DNA of 47,300 nt from Kiritimatiellia bacterium (GCA_017403825.1 JAFRDO010000069.1:1-47300), one strand, 5' to 3'. Counted from the stretch's first letter, positions 39,421 through 47,300 are shown. The notes: generated by a model from the sequence alone, not told the origin. Numbers and translations: made by a program.

Positions 39421-40584
39421 ATGAAAAAGTTTCCTGAGATAGACAGGCCGAATTTGAAGACGAGACGCGACCAAGCGCGGAAGTTTCCGCCGTTTGCCTT
39501 GGACAGGTCTGCGCGTGAAAGCCTTGTAAGCCAACTGACCGAGGGATTCCGAGAGGCGATCAGGATTGGTTTCTACCGGGCGGGCGACGTACTTCCCCCT
39601 GTCGGTTCCCTTGCCGAAAAACTTGGCGTGAGCGTGATAGTTGTCCGTGGAGCACTTGCGCAACTTGTCGATGAAGGTTTGCTTTCGGCGCGACAACGGA
39701 TTGGACATAGCGTGAGAACTCCCGAGAAACCATTGTGGAGGGGACATGTGTTGAGCATCATGGACGACCATGATCTCAATCCGCAGATTTGCATAATCGG
39801 GGAGAGGCTCCGCCGTACGCTTGCGATGAAGGGATTCCTTTTCTCGCAGGTTACGGTTCTGTCCAATGTTAAAGGTCCGATTGACTATTCCGGTCTCGAC
39901 GTGGCCTTGTCTCGTCCGCTTGACTTTGCCGTGTTGATATTCAGGAATCCCGATATCGAGCGGCATCTCTCCGAGTCGGGAGTTCCGTTTGCAGTCGTGG
40001 GCGGGAAGGGCGAACTTCTTACAGGTTGCGTGGGTAACATTGTTATGTCGTCGATGAATGCGGTACGTAGCCTTGCCCGCGAATGTGAGGAGCAGGGCAT
40101 ATCCGACATTGAAATCGTATCCTGTCCGAATCCAAGCGGTTGGTTTGATCTTCTGGCAGGAGTCTTTAGAGAACACTGCATCCATCCGCGCAATACCGTC
40201 GTATCTCTGCCGCATGTGGAAGGGGTTCGGTTCGATGTCGTCAAGAAGGCCGGCTTCGATTTCGCCAAACGCCAGTCTGCTCATGGTCACGCGGTGCTCC
40301 CGCAGTTGTATGTAGTCACAGACGATTTTCTTGCTGCCGGGATGCTTGTCGGTTTTATGTCTATGGGCGTGGAGATTCCGCGAGATGTCCGGTTCGTATC
40401 GTACTCGAACGGCGGGTTCGGCCCATTTTTCACGAAACCGGTTGCCAAGATCGAGCAGAACGCGGATGACAATGCGGATGAGATTGCCAAACGGATAGGC
40501 GACTGGCTGATTCGCCGCAAGCCGTTCCCGAACACCTACCTTCAGGCGAAGTTCATCGTCGGCAGGACGCTTCGCCGTCGCTGA
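39421..40584 (+). CDS. GntR-type winged helix / LacI-type ligand-binding transcription regulator
   Basis: A 387-residue DNA-binding protein. The N-terminal winged helix (about residues 30-100) shows LTEGFREAIRIGFYRAGDVLPPVGSLAEKLGVSVIVVRGAL, the GntR pattern of recruiting and recognition helices. The rest (about 105-387) resembles a periplasmic-binding-protein fold as in LacI/AraR, including FLAAGMLVGFMSMGVEIPRDVRFVSYSN near the end, where LacI members have DxxAxGxxxALxxxGxxVPxDvxV. Such hybrids, of which AraR is the known example, sense free sugars. It probably controls its own promoter and the flanking GH109 and DUF4838 genes. The real ligand is unknown. Confidence 0.85.
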   Translation: MKKFPEIDRPNLKTRRDQARKFPPFALDRSARESLVSQLTEGFREAIRIGFYRAGDVLPPVGSLAEKLGVSVIVVRGALAQLVDEGLLSARQRIGHSVRTPEKPLWRGHVLSIMDDHDLNPQICIIGERLRRTLAMKGFLFSQVTVLSNVKGPIDYSGLDVALSRPLDFAVLIFRNPDIERHLSESGVPFAVVGGKGELLTGCVGNIVMSSMNAVRSLARECEEQGISDIEIVSCPNPSGWFDLLAGVFREHCIHPRNTVVSLPHVEGVRFDVVKKAGFDFAKRQSAHGHAVLPQLYVVTDDFLAAGMLVGFMSMGVEIPRDVRFVSYSNGGFGPFFTKPVAKIEQNADDNADEIAKRIGDWLIRRKPFPNTYLQAKFIVGRTLRRR

Positions 40585-40610
40585 TATTTGCATATTTTGC
40601 ATATAAAAAT
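40584..40610. promoter_or_regulatory. AT-rich direct repeat upstream of the DUF4838 promoter
   Basis: ATATTTGC, ATATTTTGC and ATAT follow each other directly after the regulator stop, inside a very AT-rich stretch in otherwise GC-rich DNA. It lies 15 bp upstream of the -35 of the next promoter, where an UP element or activator site would be expected. Nothing more can be said from sequence. Confidence 0.3.
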
Positions 40611-40624
40611 ACGGACATGACATA

Positions 40625-40653
40625 TTGTGCCCGGTGGCCTTTTATGTTATCCT
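40625..40653 (+). promoter_or_regulatory. Extended -10 promoter, leaderless, for the DUF4838 gene
   Basis: TTGTGC (40625-40630), a 17-bp spacer and TGT-TATCCT (40648-40653) are followed after 7 nt by the ATG at 40661. The predicted transcript starts at the start codon. This selects 40661 over the in-frame codon at 40625, which lies within the promoter. Confidence 0.5.
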
Positions 40654-40660
40654 CCTATGC

Positions 40661-42850
40661 ATGAGAGGTCACAGTATAGTTGATGGAACCTTAGGCGTAA
40701 GGTTTTCGGATTGCAGTGTTTGCAGCAAACATGCTCTCGATAGTCTGTGCATCAGTCTTCTTTTACTTTGGTGTTCCCTTGCGGCATCAGGCCTTACCAT
40801 ATTTGAGAATGGCAGATACAGTGCGGATATCGTTGTGCCGGAGAAGGTTGGCGGCGTGGAGAAGTTTGCCTCCGAGGAACTGACATACCATTTTGGTAAG
40901 GCGTTTGGCAAGAAGCCGGACATCGTGGGCGAAGACAAGCTCAACACCTCGCGTCATCCGTTTCATATCTATCTTGGCGCGACGAAAGCCGCTGCGGCGG
41001 CAGGGCTTCCGGTCGGGAAGCTGGCGGACGAGGAACACATCGTAAAGACCGTTGGCAACGGGCTTTATCTTATTGGCGGCGATGCCGACACGACGTATGA
41101 CGAAGTGAAGAACGTCTGGGGCGTCGCCATGCGCGGTACATTGTATGCGGCGTATGACTTTCTTGAAAACGAGATGGGCGTGAAGTGGCTCTGGCCAGGA
41201 CCGACAGGTGAGGTCGTGCCAAAGCGCAAATCGTTCAGCATCGGCGAGATATCGCGTCGCGGCGGAGAGCCGATGGAGTTGCGCTACTATTTCAATTTCC
41301 TCTGCAACGACAAGGTTAAGGTCGGCTTCACCTCGGATGAAACCGCAAAGGCGTTCTTCGACGAGCAGCAGAAACTTCTGCTCCGTCAACGGCATGGTCT
41401 GCGCAGGGATTTCAAATCCGGCCACAGCTTTTCGCATTGGTGGAAGAAGTACGGCAAGAGCCATCCCGAATACTTCAACCTGCTTCCGAACGGCAAGCGC
41501 ATGCCGCACCGTTCGCCGGAAATCTGCACGATATGCGTGTCGGAGCCGAGCGTTTGGAAGCAGCGTGTGGAGGAGTGGCGGGCGTGGTGGCGCGAGGCGT
41601 CGTCAACACGCCACCCGCCGCATCCGTGGGTGAACTGCTGCGAGAGCGACGCCGCCGGACTTTGCACATGCGAACGTTGCCGCTCATGGGACGGTCCAGA
41701 CCCGCGCTTCGAGAAAAGCAAATACTGGAACGGCAGTCTGGCAAAGGATTTTGACGAGAAATGGCTTGGCAAGAAGTTAGCGGTCGGGCTTTCCGCAGGT
41801 GGACGCTGGACGATAACCAAGGAGCCGCCCTCCGACGAGTTTGCAGCGTCCCTTTCCGACCGCTACGTCCACTTCTACAACAACGTCGCGGCCGAGGCAA
41901 AGAGATACAACCCAGAGGCAAAGGCCATCGGCTACGCCTACGTGAACTACATCGAGCCGCCTCTCAAGACACGCGTCGGGCCGGATACGGTGATCATTTT
42001 CGTGCCGCGCAGCTACTTCCCCTACGATGGCGAAGAGAGTGCGACATTCCGCAAGCAGTGGGGCGGATGGGCGAAGATGGGTGCGACGCGTATGGTGTAT
42101 CGTCCGAACTACATGTTGGCTGGCGGCAATCACCCGATAGACATGGCTCGCCTGATACTCGATGATTTTGCTTTCGCGTACACAAACGGGATGTTCGCCT
42201 GCCAGCAGGATTCGCTTACGGGCGCGTGGTCTGCGCAGGCGATGCACCTCTACGCCATGACACGCGCCATGCGCGACCCTCTGCGCGGCTACGAAAAGGC
42301 GCGGACTGACGTGCTTTCGGGCTTCGGCAAGGCGGCGGACGCGGTGAACAGATACTTCAACATGGTGGAAAGCCATACGGCCAAGTGGACGTTCGAGTCG
42401 TATCGCGCAATCGGGCTGAAGAACATCACGGGATGCATGAACGACGTGGGCGGCTCGTTCCGCAACCCGAACGCCGTGCTTGGAGACTTTTTTGACGAGC
42501 GGTTCTTCACGAATTGCTACGCATTGCTCGACGAGGCCGTTAGAGCGGCAGCGAACGACGCGGAGATTGTCGCAAGGGTGGAGTATCTGCGCAAGGGTCT
42601 GCGTGATACGGAACTTGGGCGCAACTGCCGCATCGCGCAGAAGGCGAGCGACGCGGCGCCGGACGACAAGGCGAAGAAGGCGACCTACGACGTAGCATTC
42701 AAGGCGCTTGTGGATTACCGCGCTTCGGTGGAAGGAGACTTTGTGTGCAACTACGCGCACCACGCGAACTGGGAGCGTTCCTTCGTCGGCTGGCCGCACA
42801 AGGTGCGCAGCGCAGGGAAGAAGCCCGAAACGCAGATGCTGGGCGAATGA
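40661..42850 (+). CDS. Exported DUF4838 family glycoside-hydrolase-like protein
   Basis: A 729-residue exported protein. After a long basic start, the hydrophobic stretch LDSLCISLLLLWCSLAASG serves as signal. The first domain (about 30-190) resembles the alpha-glucuronidase N-terminal/GH20b-type fold (FASEELTYHFGKAFGKKPDI, HIYLGATKAA). The central region matches the DUF4838 style: MELRYYFNF, CESDAAGLCTCERCRSWDG and KAIGYAYVNYIEPPL, which look like a TIM barrel. Members accompany GH genes in many polysaccharide-using bacteria, but their activity is not established to my knowledge. Cysteine pairs in the CERC loop may bind a metal or form disulphides. Start 40661 is set by the promoter 7 nt upstream. 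Confidence 0.75.
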   Translation: MRGHSIVDGTLGVRFSDCSVCSKHALDSLCISLLLLWCSLAASGLTIFENGRYSADIVVPEKVGGVEKFASEELTYHFGKAFGKKPDIVGEDKLNTSRHPFHIYLGATKAAAAAGLPVGKLADEEHIVKTVGNGLYLIGGDADTTYDEVKNVWGVAMRGTLYAAYDFLENEMGVKWLWPGPTGEVVPKRKSFSIGEISRRGGEPMELRYYFNFLCNDKVKVGFTSDETAKAFFDEQQKLLLRQRHGLRRDFKSGHSFSHWWKKYGKSHPEYFNLLPNGKRMPHRSPEICTICVSEPSVWKQRVEEWRAWWREASSTRHPPHPWVNCCESDAAGLCTCERCRSWDGPDPRFEKSKYWNGSLAKDFDEKWLGKKLAVGLSAGGRWTITKEPPSDEFAASLSDRYVHFYNNVAAEAKRYNPEAKAIGYAYVNYIEPPLKTRVGPDTVIIFVPRSYFPYDGEESATFRKQWGGWAKMGATRMVYRPNYMLAGGNHPIDMARLILDDFAFAYTNGMFACQQDSLTGAWSAQAMHLYAMTRAMRDPLRGYEKARTDVLSGFGKAADAVNRYFNMVESHTAKWTFESYRAIGLKNITGCMNDVGGSFRNPNAVLGDFFDERFFTNCYALLDEAVRAAANDAEIVARVEYLRKGLRDTELGRNCRIAQKASDAAPDDKAKKATYDVAFKALVDYRASVEGDFVCNYAHHANWERSFVGWPHKVRSAGKKPETQMLGE

Positions 42851-42891
42851 GATTTTTTTAGTTAACAGAAACAACAGAAAGAAATAAACCT

Positions 42892-44421
42892 ATGAAAAAG
42901 ACATCAACTTTTGCAACGGCTGTGCTGTGTACAGCATTTGCCGCGCAAGGTGCGGGAAGCGCACCTTATGTCGTGACGGACGGCACGTATGGCATCGATA
43001 CGGGCTGCTACCCCACCGACAATACACGCCTTGAGCTGGACTATGCTATAGCGGAAGCACGTCCAAGCGGAGCAGCAGGATGGTATCTGTTCTGCGGGAG
43101 GTCTGCGTTTTCCGCTGGCGTCAACAACGACGGCTTGTTCTTTGAGGTCATAGGCGGCTTCAAGGGCGGCATACTGAAATCGAGTTCGAACGTCGTCGGC
43201 TCGCGCCTTACGGTCGTGCTGGACAACCCTGCGAGTTCGTGTTCTGTCGTCAAGGATGGCGTCACCAACTATACAGCGACGATATCGCATAGCAGTTTCG
43301 CCCAGGATAGGACAATCAAGCTCGCCTCATATGACAACATGGCGGGTAATTTCGCGAAGATCCGTATCTATGGATGCCGCATCTACGAATCTGACGCGCT
43401 TGCACACGATTTCAGGCCGTATGCCATCGGGCCGGCTCAGGACGGAACTTCGACCATTGTTCTTATGGACATGGTGACGGGAGCGCTTCTGACACCTTCG
43501 GACGGGAATAGTTTTTCGTGTGGAGGCACGTTCCCGACCCTGCCGCCTTACGTCGAAACCCTGCGGTCGGAACAGCGGTGCATTGACACCGGCTATACGG
43601 TGACTTCGGCATCCAAGGTCGAACTTGATTATTCCGTCGCCGCAGCTCGCGGATATTCGGATACTTGGTATCTTTTCATAGGTGGCTTGGACTATTCGCC
43701 TAATTCTACCTTCGCTGCGTACATGAACAGCAGTGGATTGGGGTTCATAAACTCGCAAACCTGGAAAACGGTCGGCGAAAAGACATTGATTGACGCCGTG
43801 AACATACGGAGAACGGTTGTTCTCGACAATCCTGCGGGGCTTGGTGCAGTCATCACAGCCGGTGCGACCAACCTTACATGCGCGACAGCGGCATCAGGGA
43901 CATATGACAGGACATTGAAGCTTGCCGGAAACTACAATGGCTGGGCAAACTGGGCCACGATTCGGATTTACCGTTGCCGCATTTCGGAGAAGGAGGGCAA
44001 CGAGTATGTAATCAAGCATGACCTCGTCCCCGCAGTAAAGGATGGCGTTGTCGGGCTTCAGGACATCATAGCTGGCGGTGCGCTTAAAGTCTGCACGGGT
44101 TCAGAGAAGTCGCCACTGACCTACGGCGGCGTATTTGACGCGACCGTGACGCAGAGCGCACAGAAACTTTTTCATGGTGAGACCGCGACGCTCACGGCTT
44201 CCGCCACTGGTGCGGCATCGTATCGCTGGCTGAGGAACGGCGAGCCGATAGAGGGCGGCACGAGCGGCACACTGACCGTACCGTGGCGCAAGGGCGGCGT
44301 AACCGACAGCTATCAGGCCGTGGCCGTCTATGCGGTCTCCACCGCAACGTCCGAAAGTGCGGCATCGGAGATGCTGACTATCGAGAATGTTCCTAACGGT
44401 ATGATAATATCCATCAAATAG
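42892..44421 (+). CDS. Exported two-repeat LamG-like protein with Ig-like end
   Basis: A 509-residue protein with a signal peptide (MKKTSTFATAVLCTAFAAQGAG). Two related beta-rich modules follow. The first runs from IDTGCYPTDNTRLELDYAIAEA to about residue 205, and the second from IDTGYTVTSASKVELDYSVAAA to about 405; both contain a TVVLDNPA block and a RIYxCRI strand. The pattern resembles LamG/concanavalin-like domains. An Ig-like domain (about 420-500, TATLTASATGAASYRWLRNGEPIEGG) comes last, and the chain ends GMIISIK-stop. The layout (jelly rolls, Ig domain, short hydrophobic tail with a basic end) parallels other exported proteins in the window. No enzyme motif is visible, so a binding or structural surface role is inferred. 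Confidence 0.75.
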   Translation: MKKTSTFATAVLCTAFAAQGAGSAPYVVTDGTYGIDTGCYPTDNTRLELDYAIAEARPSGAAGWYLFCGRSAFSAGVNNDGLFFEVIGGFKGGILKSSSNVVGSRLTVVLDNPASSCSVVKDGVTNYTATISHSSFAQDRTIKLASYDNMAGNFAKIRIYGCRIYESDALAHDFRPYAIGPAQDGTSTIVLMDMVTGALLTPSDGNSFSCGGTFPTLPPYVETLRSEQRCIDTGYTVTSASKVELDYSVAAARGYSDTWYLFIGGLDYSPNSTFAAYMNSSGLGFINSQTWKTVGEKTLIDAVNIRRTVVLDNPAGLGAVITAGATNLTCATAASGTYDRTLKLAGNYNGWANWATIRIYRCRISEKEGNEYVIKHDLVPAVKDGVVGLQDIIAGGALKVCTGSEKSPLTYGGVFDATVTQSAQKLFHGETATLTASATGAASYRWLRNGEPIEGGTSGTLTVPWRKGGVTDSYQAVAVYAVSTATSESAASEMLTIENVPNGMIISIK

Positions 44422-44440
44422 GTCGAGGCACGGTACCGGC

Positions 44441-46372
44441 ATGAAGATGGAAAAGTTGCTGCCTGCCTGTATAGTGCTGCTTGCGGCTACGGGCGGGATA
44501 TGCGAAGCGGTGCCAAACTCGTCGGCGGAACTTGGCAACGTACGGCTCAAGGGCTATCTTGGCGAGCGGCTTGATGCGATGATCGAACGGCACGTAGTCG
44601 GCACGGACGTTGACTATATTACCGCTCCATTTCAGTATAAGACGGAACGCGACGGCTGGTGGCAGTCAGAGTTCTGGGGCAAGTACATGCATTCCGCCAT
44701 GCCGTATCTCGTCTATACAGGTTCAGAGAAGCTTATGGCATCCGTCGATCGTGGAGTTGTGCGCATGATCGCTGCGCAAGAGCCGAACGGCTACATCGGC
44801 AACTATCCTGACGATCTGCGATGCGGCGAAGACTGGGACGTGTGGGGGATGAAGTACACGATGATGGGGCTTTTGCATTACTACGATGTGACGAAGAACG
44901 CAAAATCGCTTGATGCTTGCCGCCGCGTCTGTGACTACGTGATAGGCGAACTGGGGCCGAACGGGAAGCGCGGACGCGAACTATGGCAGACAGGCAACTG
45001 GGCTGGTTTCGCCAGCTCGTCCATCCTCGAGCCCGTGATGTGGCTCTACCAGCGCATCCGCCTTCGTCAAGACTTCGGCGGACAAGCCGCCGCCCAGAAG
45101 TATCTCGACTTCGCCACGTATCTCGTGAAGGGCATGACCGAGCCGGAGGCAGGGCCGCGTCTTCTCGACCTTGCGCTCAAAGGCGTTTCGGTGGCAGACC
45201 GCAACGGCTACGGCAACAAGCCGGACAAGAACGGCGAATACGAGATGAAACAGGATCGCCGTAAGTCCTACGAGATGATTAGCTGCTACCAAGGGCTTCT
45301 CGAATACTACGAGGTTACGGGACGGAAGGAACTTCTCGAAGCGGCGGTGAAAACGGGCGAGGACATTATCAAGGAGGAAATCAACTTGGCTGGCGGCTGC
45401 GCTTCGAGCGAGATGTGGTTTCATGGGGCGCACAAGCAGCAATTGCCGTATCTGCGACCTCAAGAGACGTGCGTGACGACTACTTGGATGCGCTTTTGCG
45501 AAAAGCTGCTCAATCTTACGGGAGACACGAAGTGGGCTGACCAGTTGGAGCGTTCGTTCTACAACATTTATCTTGGCGCAATGAAGGCCGATGGTACGGA
45601 GTTTGCCGCTTATACACCGCTTTCGGGCTGCCGTTACCACGGACATCACCACTGCTACATGCACACTGACTGTTGCACGGCCAACGGCCCGCGTGGTTTC
45701 CTGTGTTTCCTGAAAGAGCTGTTCCGTACAAATGGCGAGGCGGCGATCTTAAACTTCTACGCCTCTGCGCTCGTGAAGGGCGCTTTGCCGGACGGACGGA
45801 AGCTCGCGTTTGACATGTACTCGCTCTATCCGCGTTCCGATTGGGCGCGTATCGTCAGCCACACCGAGGGCGTTGGCGTGGTGCCGCTGAAGCTCCGCAT
45901 TCCGGCTTGGAGCGAAAAGACCGTCGTGAAGCTGAACGGCAAGACGCTGGACGGCGTCAAGGCGGGCGGATATTTCACGGTTGCGCATGAATGGCGGCTG
46001 GGCGATGTCGTGGAGATGTCGTTTTCAATGCCTGTCGTGGCGCATACGCTGGAACACAATGTTGCCTTTACGCGTGGCCCGGTTCTTCTGGCGCGAGACA
46101 GCCGCTTTGCCGACGGTGACATGACTGAACCGTTTCGCCGTGGAATCAAGGATGGTGAGACGATGCCGACGTTTGCGGCGGTGCGGTCTCCCTCTGATGA
46201 TATCTGGATGGCGTTCTCGGCGACGTTGCCGATCGGGTCTCACCACGCCAACCCGGAAGGACGGTTGCCGACGACCGTCTTCTTCTGCGACTACGCTTCT
46301 GCCGGCAACACTTGGCAGCGCGACAACTACTATCGCACTTGGTTCCCAATCGAATACGGCCCAGGAGAGTGA
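44441..46372 (+). CDS. Exported GH127 beta-L-arabinofuranosidase-like enzyme
   Basis: A 643-residue protein with a signal peptide (KLLPACIVLLAATGGICEA). The (alpha/alpha)6 barrel of GH127 (formerly DUF1680) contains the cysteine/zinc active site: E342 and C344 in PQETCVT, and C411-C412 in HTDCCTANGPRG, one of which is the nucleophile in characterised members. C-terminal beta domains include RIPAWSEKTVVKLNGK and FTRGPVLLARD. It should release beta-L-arabinofuranose from hydroxyproline-rich glycoproteins or pectic side chains, although some relatives act on other sugars. A short in-frame insert (RLRQDFGGQAA, around residues 207-217) sits in a barrel loop. A TAATAT box at 44405-44410, inside the preceding gene, could be a promoter. 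Confidence 0.88.
   Translation: MKMEKLLPACIVLLAATGGICEAVPNSSAELGNVRLKGYLGERLDAMIERHVVGTDVDYITAPFQYKTERDGWWQSEFWGKYMHSAMPYLVYTGSEKLMASVDRGVVRMIAAQEPNGYIGNYPDDLRCGEDWDVWGMKYTMMGLLHYYDVTKNAKSLDACRRVCDYVIGELGPNGKRGRELWQTGNWAGFASSSILEPVMWLYQRIRLRQDFGGQAAAQKYLDFATYLVKGMTEPEAGPRLLDLALKGVSVADRNGYGNKPDKNGEYEMKQDRRKSYEMISCYQGLLEYYEVTGRKELLEAAVKTGEDIIKEEINLAGGCASSEMWFHGAHKQQLPYLRPQETCVTTTWMRFCEKLLNLTGDTKWADQLERSFYNIYLGAMKADGTEFAAYTPLSGCRYHGHHHCYMHTDCCTANGPRGFLCFLKELFRTNGEAAILNFYASALVKGALPDGRKLAFDMYSLYPRSDWARIVSHTEGVGVVPLKLRIPAWSEKTVVKLNGKTLDGVKAGGYFTVAHEWRLGDVVEMSFSMPVVAHTLEHNVAFTRGPVLLARDSRFADGDMTEPFRRGIKDGETMPTFAAVRSPSDDIWMAFSATLPIGSHHANPEGRLPTTVFFCDYASAGNTWQRDNYYRTWFPIEYGPGE
45076..45092 (+). repeat. 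Hairpin-bearing mini-insert inside GH127
   Basis: CGGCGG (45076-45081), ACAAG, CCGCCG (45087-45092) make a perfect 6-bp stem with a 5-nt loop. It lies in a stretch encoding RLRQDFGGQAAA, where GH127 relatives have a short turn such as TGD before QKYLDFA. The whole insert is about 27-33 nt and keeps the frame. Confidence 0.6.
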
Positions 46373-46398
46373 AGTACGGGCAGGGCGGCAAGATGATT

Positions 46399-47019
46399 CT
46401 ACCAGCCTATGGGTTTGTGGAAAGTCCCTGTCGCGTCCGTGAGGTTTTGTGGCAGTTGGCTTGCGGCGAGGTCGGACGGCCTTATGCGTTTGTAGAACGA
46501 TGCCGCGCTTCTGAGAACCTTGCAGTCCACCTTCTGCGGATTGATGACGCCAACGGTCTTGGAAAAGTCGTTGCGAACCATCTCCACGGGGGCTTTCAGA
46601 TCGGAATCGCCGGAAATGAGAACGGCGCAGTCGTATTCGTTCCTGAATGCGTCAAGGAGCATGTGCGCGGCAATGTTCACGTCAGAGCCTTTTGCCTCTG
46701 TCTTGATGACGCGGACGAATGGTTTTGCGGCGTTAGGATCTGCGACGCGCATCATGACCGGGTGGGAAAGGTAGCGACCGAATATGCAATCCGCTCCGAG
46801 CGAACGGAGTGCGCGAAGGTAGATTTCCTGACGGAGCGGCTGTCCGGGATTGTCTGGGCGCGGGAGAACACGTGCCGTGAAGTACTTCACCCCGACAATC
46901 TGGTTTTTCGGCGAAAGAATCTTCCTCGCCATTGCGAGGATGTCCAACCATCTGTACGGTGTTCCCTTCAGTGCGCCGTAGTAGAGGTTGAATCCGTCAA
47001 CATACACAATCGTTCTCAC
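46399..47019 (-). CDS. NYN-domain (PIN-like) nuclease family protein
   Basis: A 206-residue protein with the NYN fold: IVYVDGFNLYYG at the N-terminus (first metal Asp), KGSDVNIAAHMLLDAF (central acidic residues) and AVLISGDSDLKAPV (last acidic cluster). NYN proteins are PIN-like, metal-dependent RNases or RNA-processing factors, and many are orphan genes near mobile or defence loci. The start is a GTG (47019-47017) preceded by AAAGGA a few nt upstream on the minus strand. It has its own strong promoter and a leader of about 80 nt. It is convergent with the GH127 gene and has no visible partner in the window, so its target is unknown. Confidence 0.85.
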   Translation of the reverse strand: MRTIVYVDGFNLYYGALKGTPYRWLDILAMARKILSPKNQIVGVKYFTARVLPRPDNPGQPLRQEIYLRALRSLGADCIFGRYLSHPVMMRVADPNAAKPFVRVIKTEAKGSDVNIAAHMLLDAFRNEYDCAVLISGDSDLKAPVEMVRNDFSKTVGVINPQKVDCKVLRSAASFYKRIRPSDLAASQLPQNLTDATGTFHKPIGW

Positions 47020-47051
47020 TTGTTCCTTTCAAAAAGCGAGAGCCGTCCCGT

Positions 47052-47065
47052 CAGGGGCGGCCCTG
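47052..47065 (-). promoter_or_regulatory. Hairpin in the leader of the NYN gene
   Basis: CAGGG/CCCTG with a 4-nt centre (GCGG) lies within the predicted 80-nt leader between the promoter (47106-47134) and the GTG start. It could affect translation or act as an attenuator. The stem is short, so this may be chance in GC-rich DNA. Confidence 0.25.
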
Positions 47066-47105
47066 CACCCGTTCGCCGAAGCTATTCAGGGGTTAAATAG
47101 TGCAA

Positions 47106-47134
47106 ATTATATCAAATCACGGCGGCGAAAACAA
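47106..47134 (-). promoter_or_regulatory. Promoter for the NYN-domain gene
   Basis: On the minus strand, TTGTTT (47134-47129), a 17-bp spacer and TGA-TATAAT (hexamer 47111-47106) form the best complete promoter in the window. The start site near 47099 leaves a leader of about 80 nt. Confidence 0.65.
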
Positions 47135-47300
47135 GGGGGCAAAGTTTGTGTGTAAGAAACTGTGCTTTGCCAGAGTAAACACAATTTTAGATTTTGTTTA
47201 GTTGGTCAAAGGAGGTTGCAGAGTCAGAGATTGGTTGATGTAGGCGAAGTCCATTCCTCCTACCCTCCCCGGGGAGGGACTTGCGTTTAGTTTGGCAAAG
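47135..47300. other. Non-coding end of the window with a perfect GC palindrome
   Basis: I see no gene in this 166-nt stretch. It is locally AT-rich (47160-47210) and ends with CCCTCCCCGGGGAGGG at 47263-47278, a perfect 16-bp palindrome. It could be part of a terminator for a gene beyond the window edge or a copy of an interspersed element. GGAGG at 47211-47215 is not followed by a supported start within the window. Confidence 0.4.

Noticed and set aside
31372..44421. Type IX secretion substrates
   Set aside because: The tails look similar in having hydrophobic residues and a basic end, but no Por/Spr component is in the window and the inferred lineage is not Bacteroidota; kept only as an analogy.

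Overview
The window is high-GC, gene-dense bacterial DNA. It combines a short housekeeping segment with a long run of exported carbohydrate-active enzymes. Many enzymes carry twin-arginine (Tat) leaders. There are no SusC/SusD genes. Exported proteins carry Listeria-Bacteroides (InlB-type) repeats, a GDSL esterase carries repeated accessory modules, and three GH109 paralogs are present. Together these suggest a gut-type Kiritimatiellota/Lentisphaerota-like (PVC group) bacterium. That assignment is inference from gene style, not from a marker-gene comparison.

Layout. 1-1348: the 3' part of a secreted metallophosphatase with two InlB-type repeats. 1379-8397: core metabolism, namely lepA, glnA-ilvB-ilvN, and an oxaloacetate decarboxylase/pyruvate carboxylase alpha subunit with a BCCP-like biotin domain. 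8435-15604: first catabolic block, with GH109, GH30, an IolB-like isomerase, a tandem pair of unrecognised Tat proteins with a possible divergent NodB-like fold, and an exported M20 peptidase. 15691-27118: a three-repeat exported protein broken by an in-frame TGA, then GH109, a small DE-type TIM-barrel glycosidase, a GH27 lipoprotein, GH2 and an NhaC antiporter, with very short spacers or overlaps. 27119-27550: a gene graveyard with a beta-helix protein remnant and a possible 23-residue lipoprotein. 27551-31352: Tat metallophosphoesterase, glycerophosphodiesterase and Tat FAD oxidoreductase. 31372-37791 (minus strand): a 1556-residue GDSL esterase with repeated modules, plus a tandem copy truncated after the first module. 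37907-46372: third GH109, a GntR/LacI-type hybrid regulator, a DUF4838 protein, a two-repeat exported protein and GH127. 46399-47019 (minus strand): a NYN-domain nuclease.

The enzymes together would strip alpha-GalNAc (GH109), alpha-Gal (GH27), beta-Gal (GH2), arabinofuranose (GH127), a GH30 substrate, acyl esters (GDSL) and phosphodiesters from complex glycans. Mucin-type or pectin/arabinogalactan-type material would fit. NhaC and the decarboxylase hint at Na+-linked energetics, but this is speculative.

The most interesting signals are these. (1) A shared C-terminal tail, Gly-[Met/Leu]-x-hydrophobic-x-[Ile/Phe]-[His/Lys/Arg]-stop, on four unrelated exported proteins, including the remnant at 27415; it could be an undescribed sorting signal. 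(2) Recurrent extended -10 promoters (TGnTATAAT), several only 5-11 nt from the ATG, implying leaderless mRNAs. (3) The tandem Tat protein family at 12173-14456. (4) The in-frame TGA at 18109. (5) Short in-frame DNA insertions inside GH2 and GH127. No rRNA, tRNA, CRISPR array or intact insertion sequence was seen.
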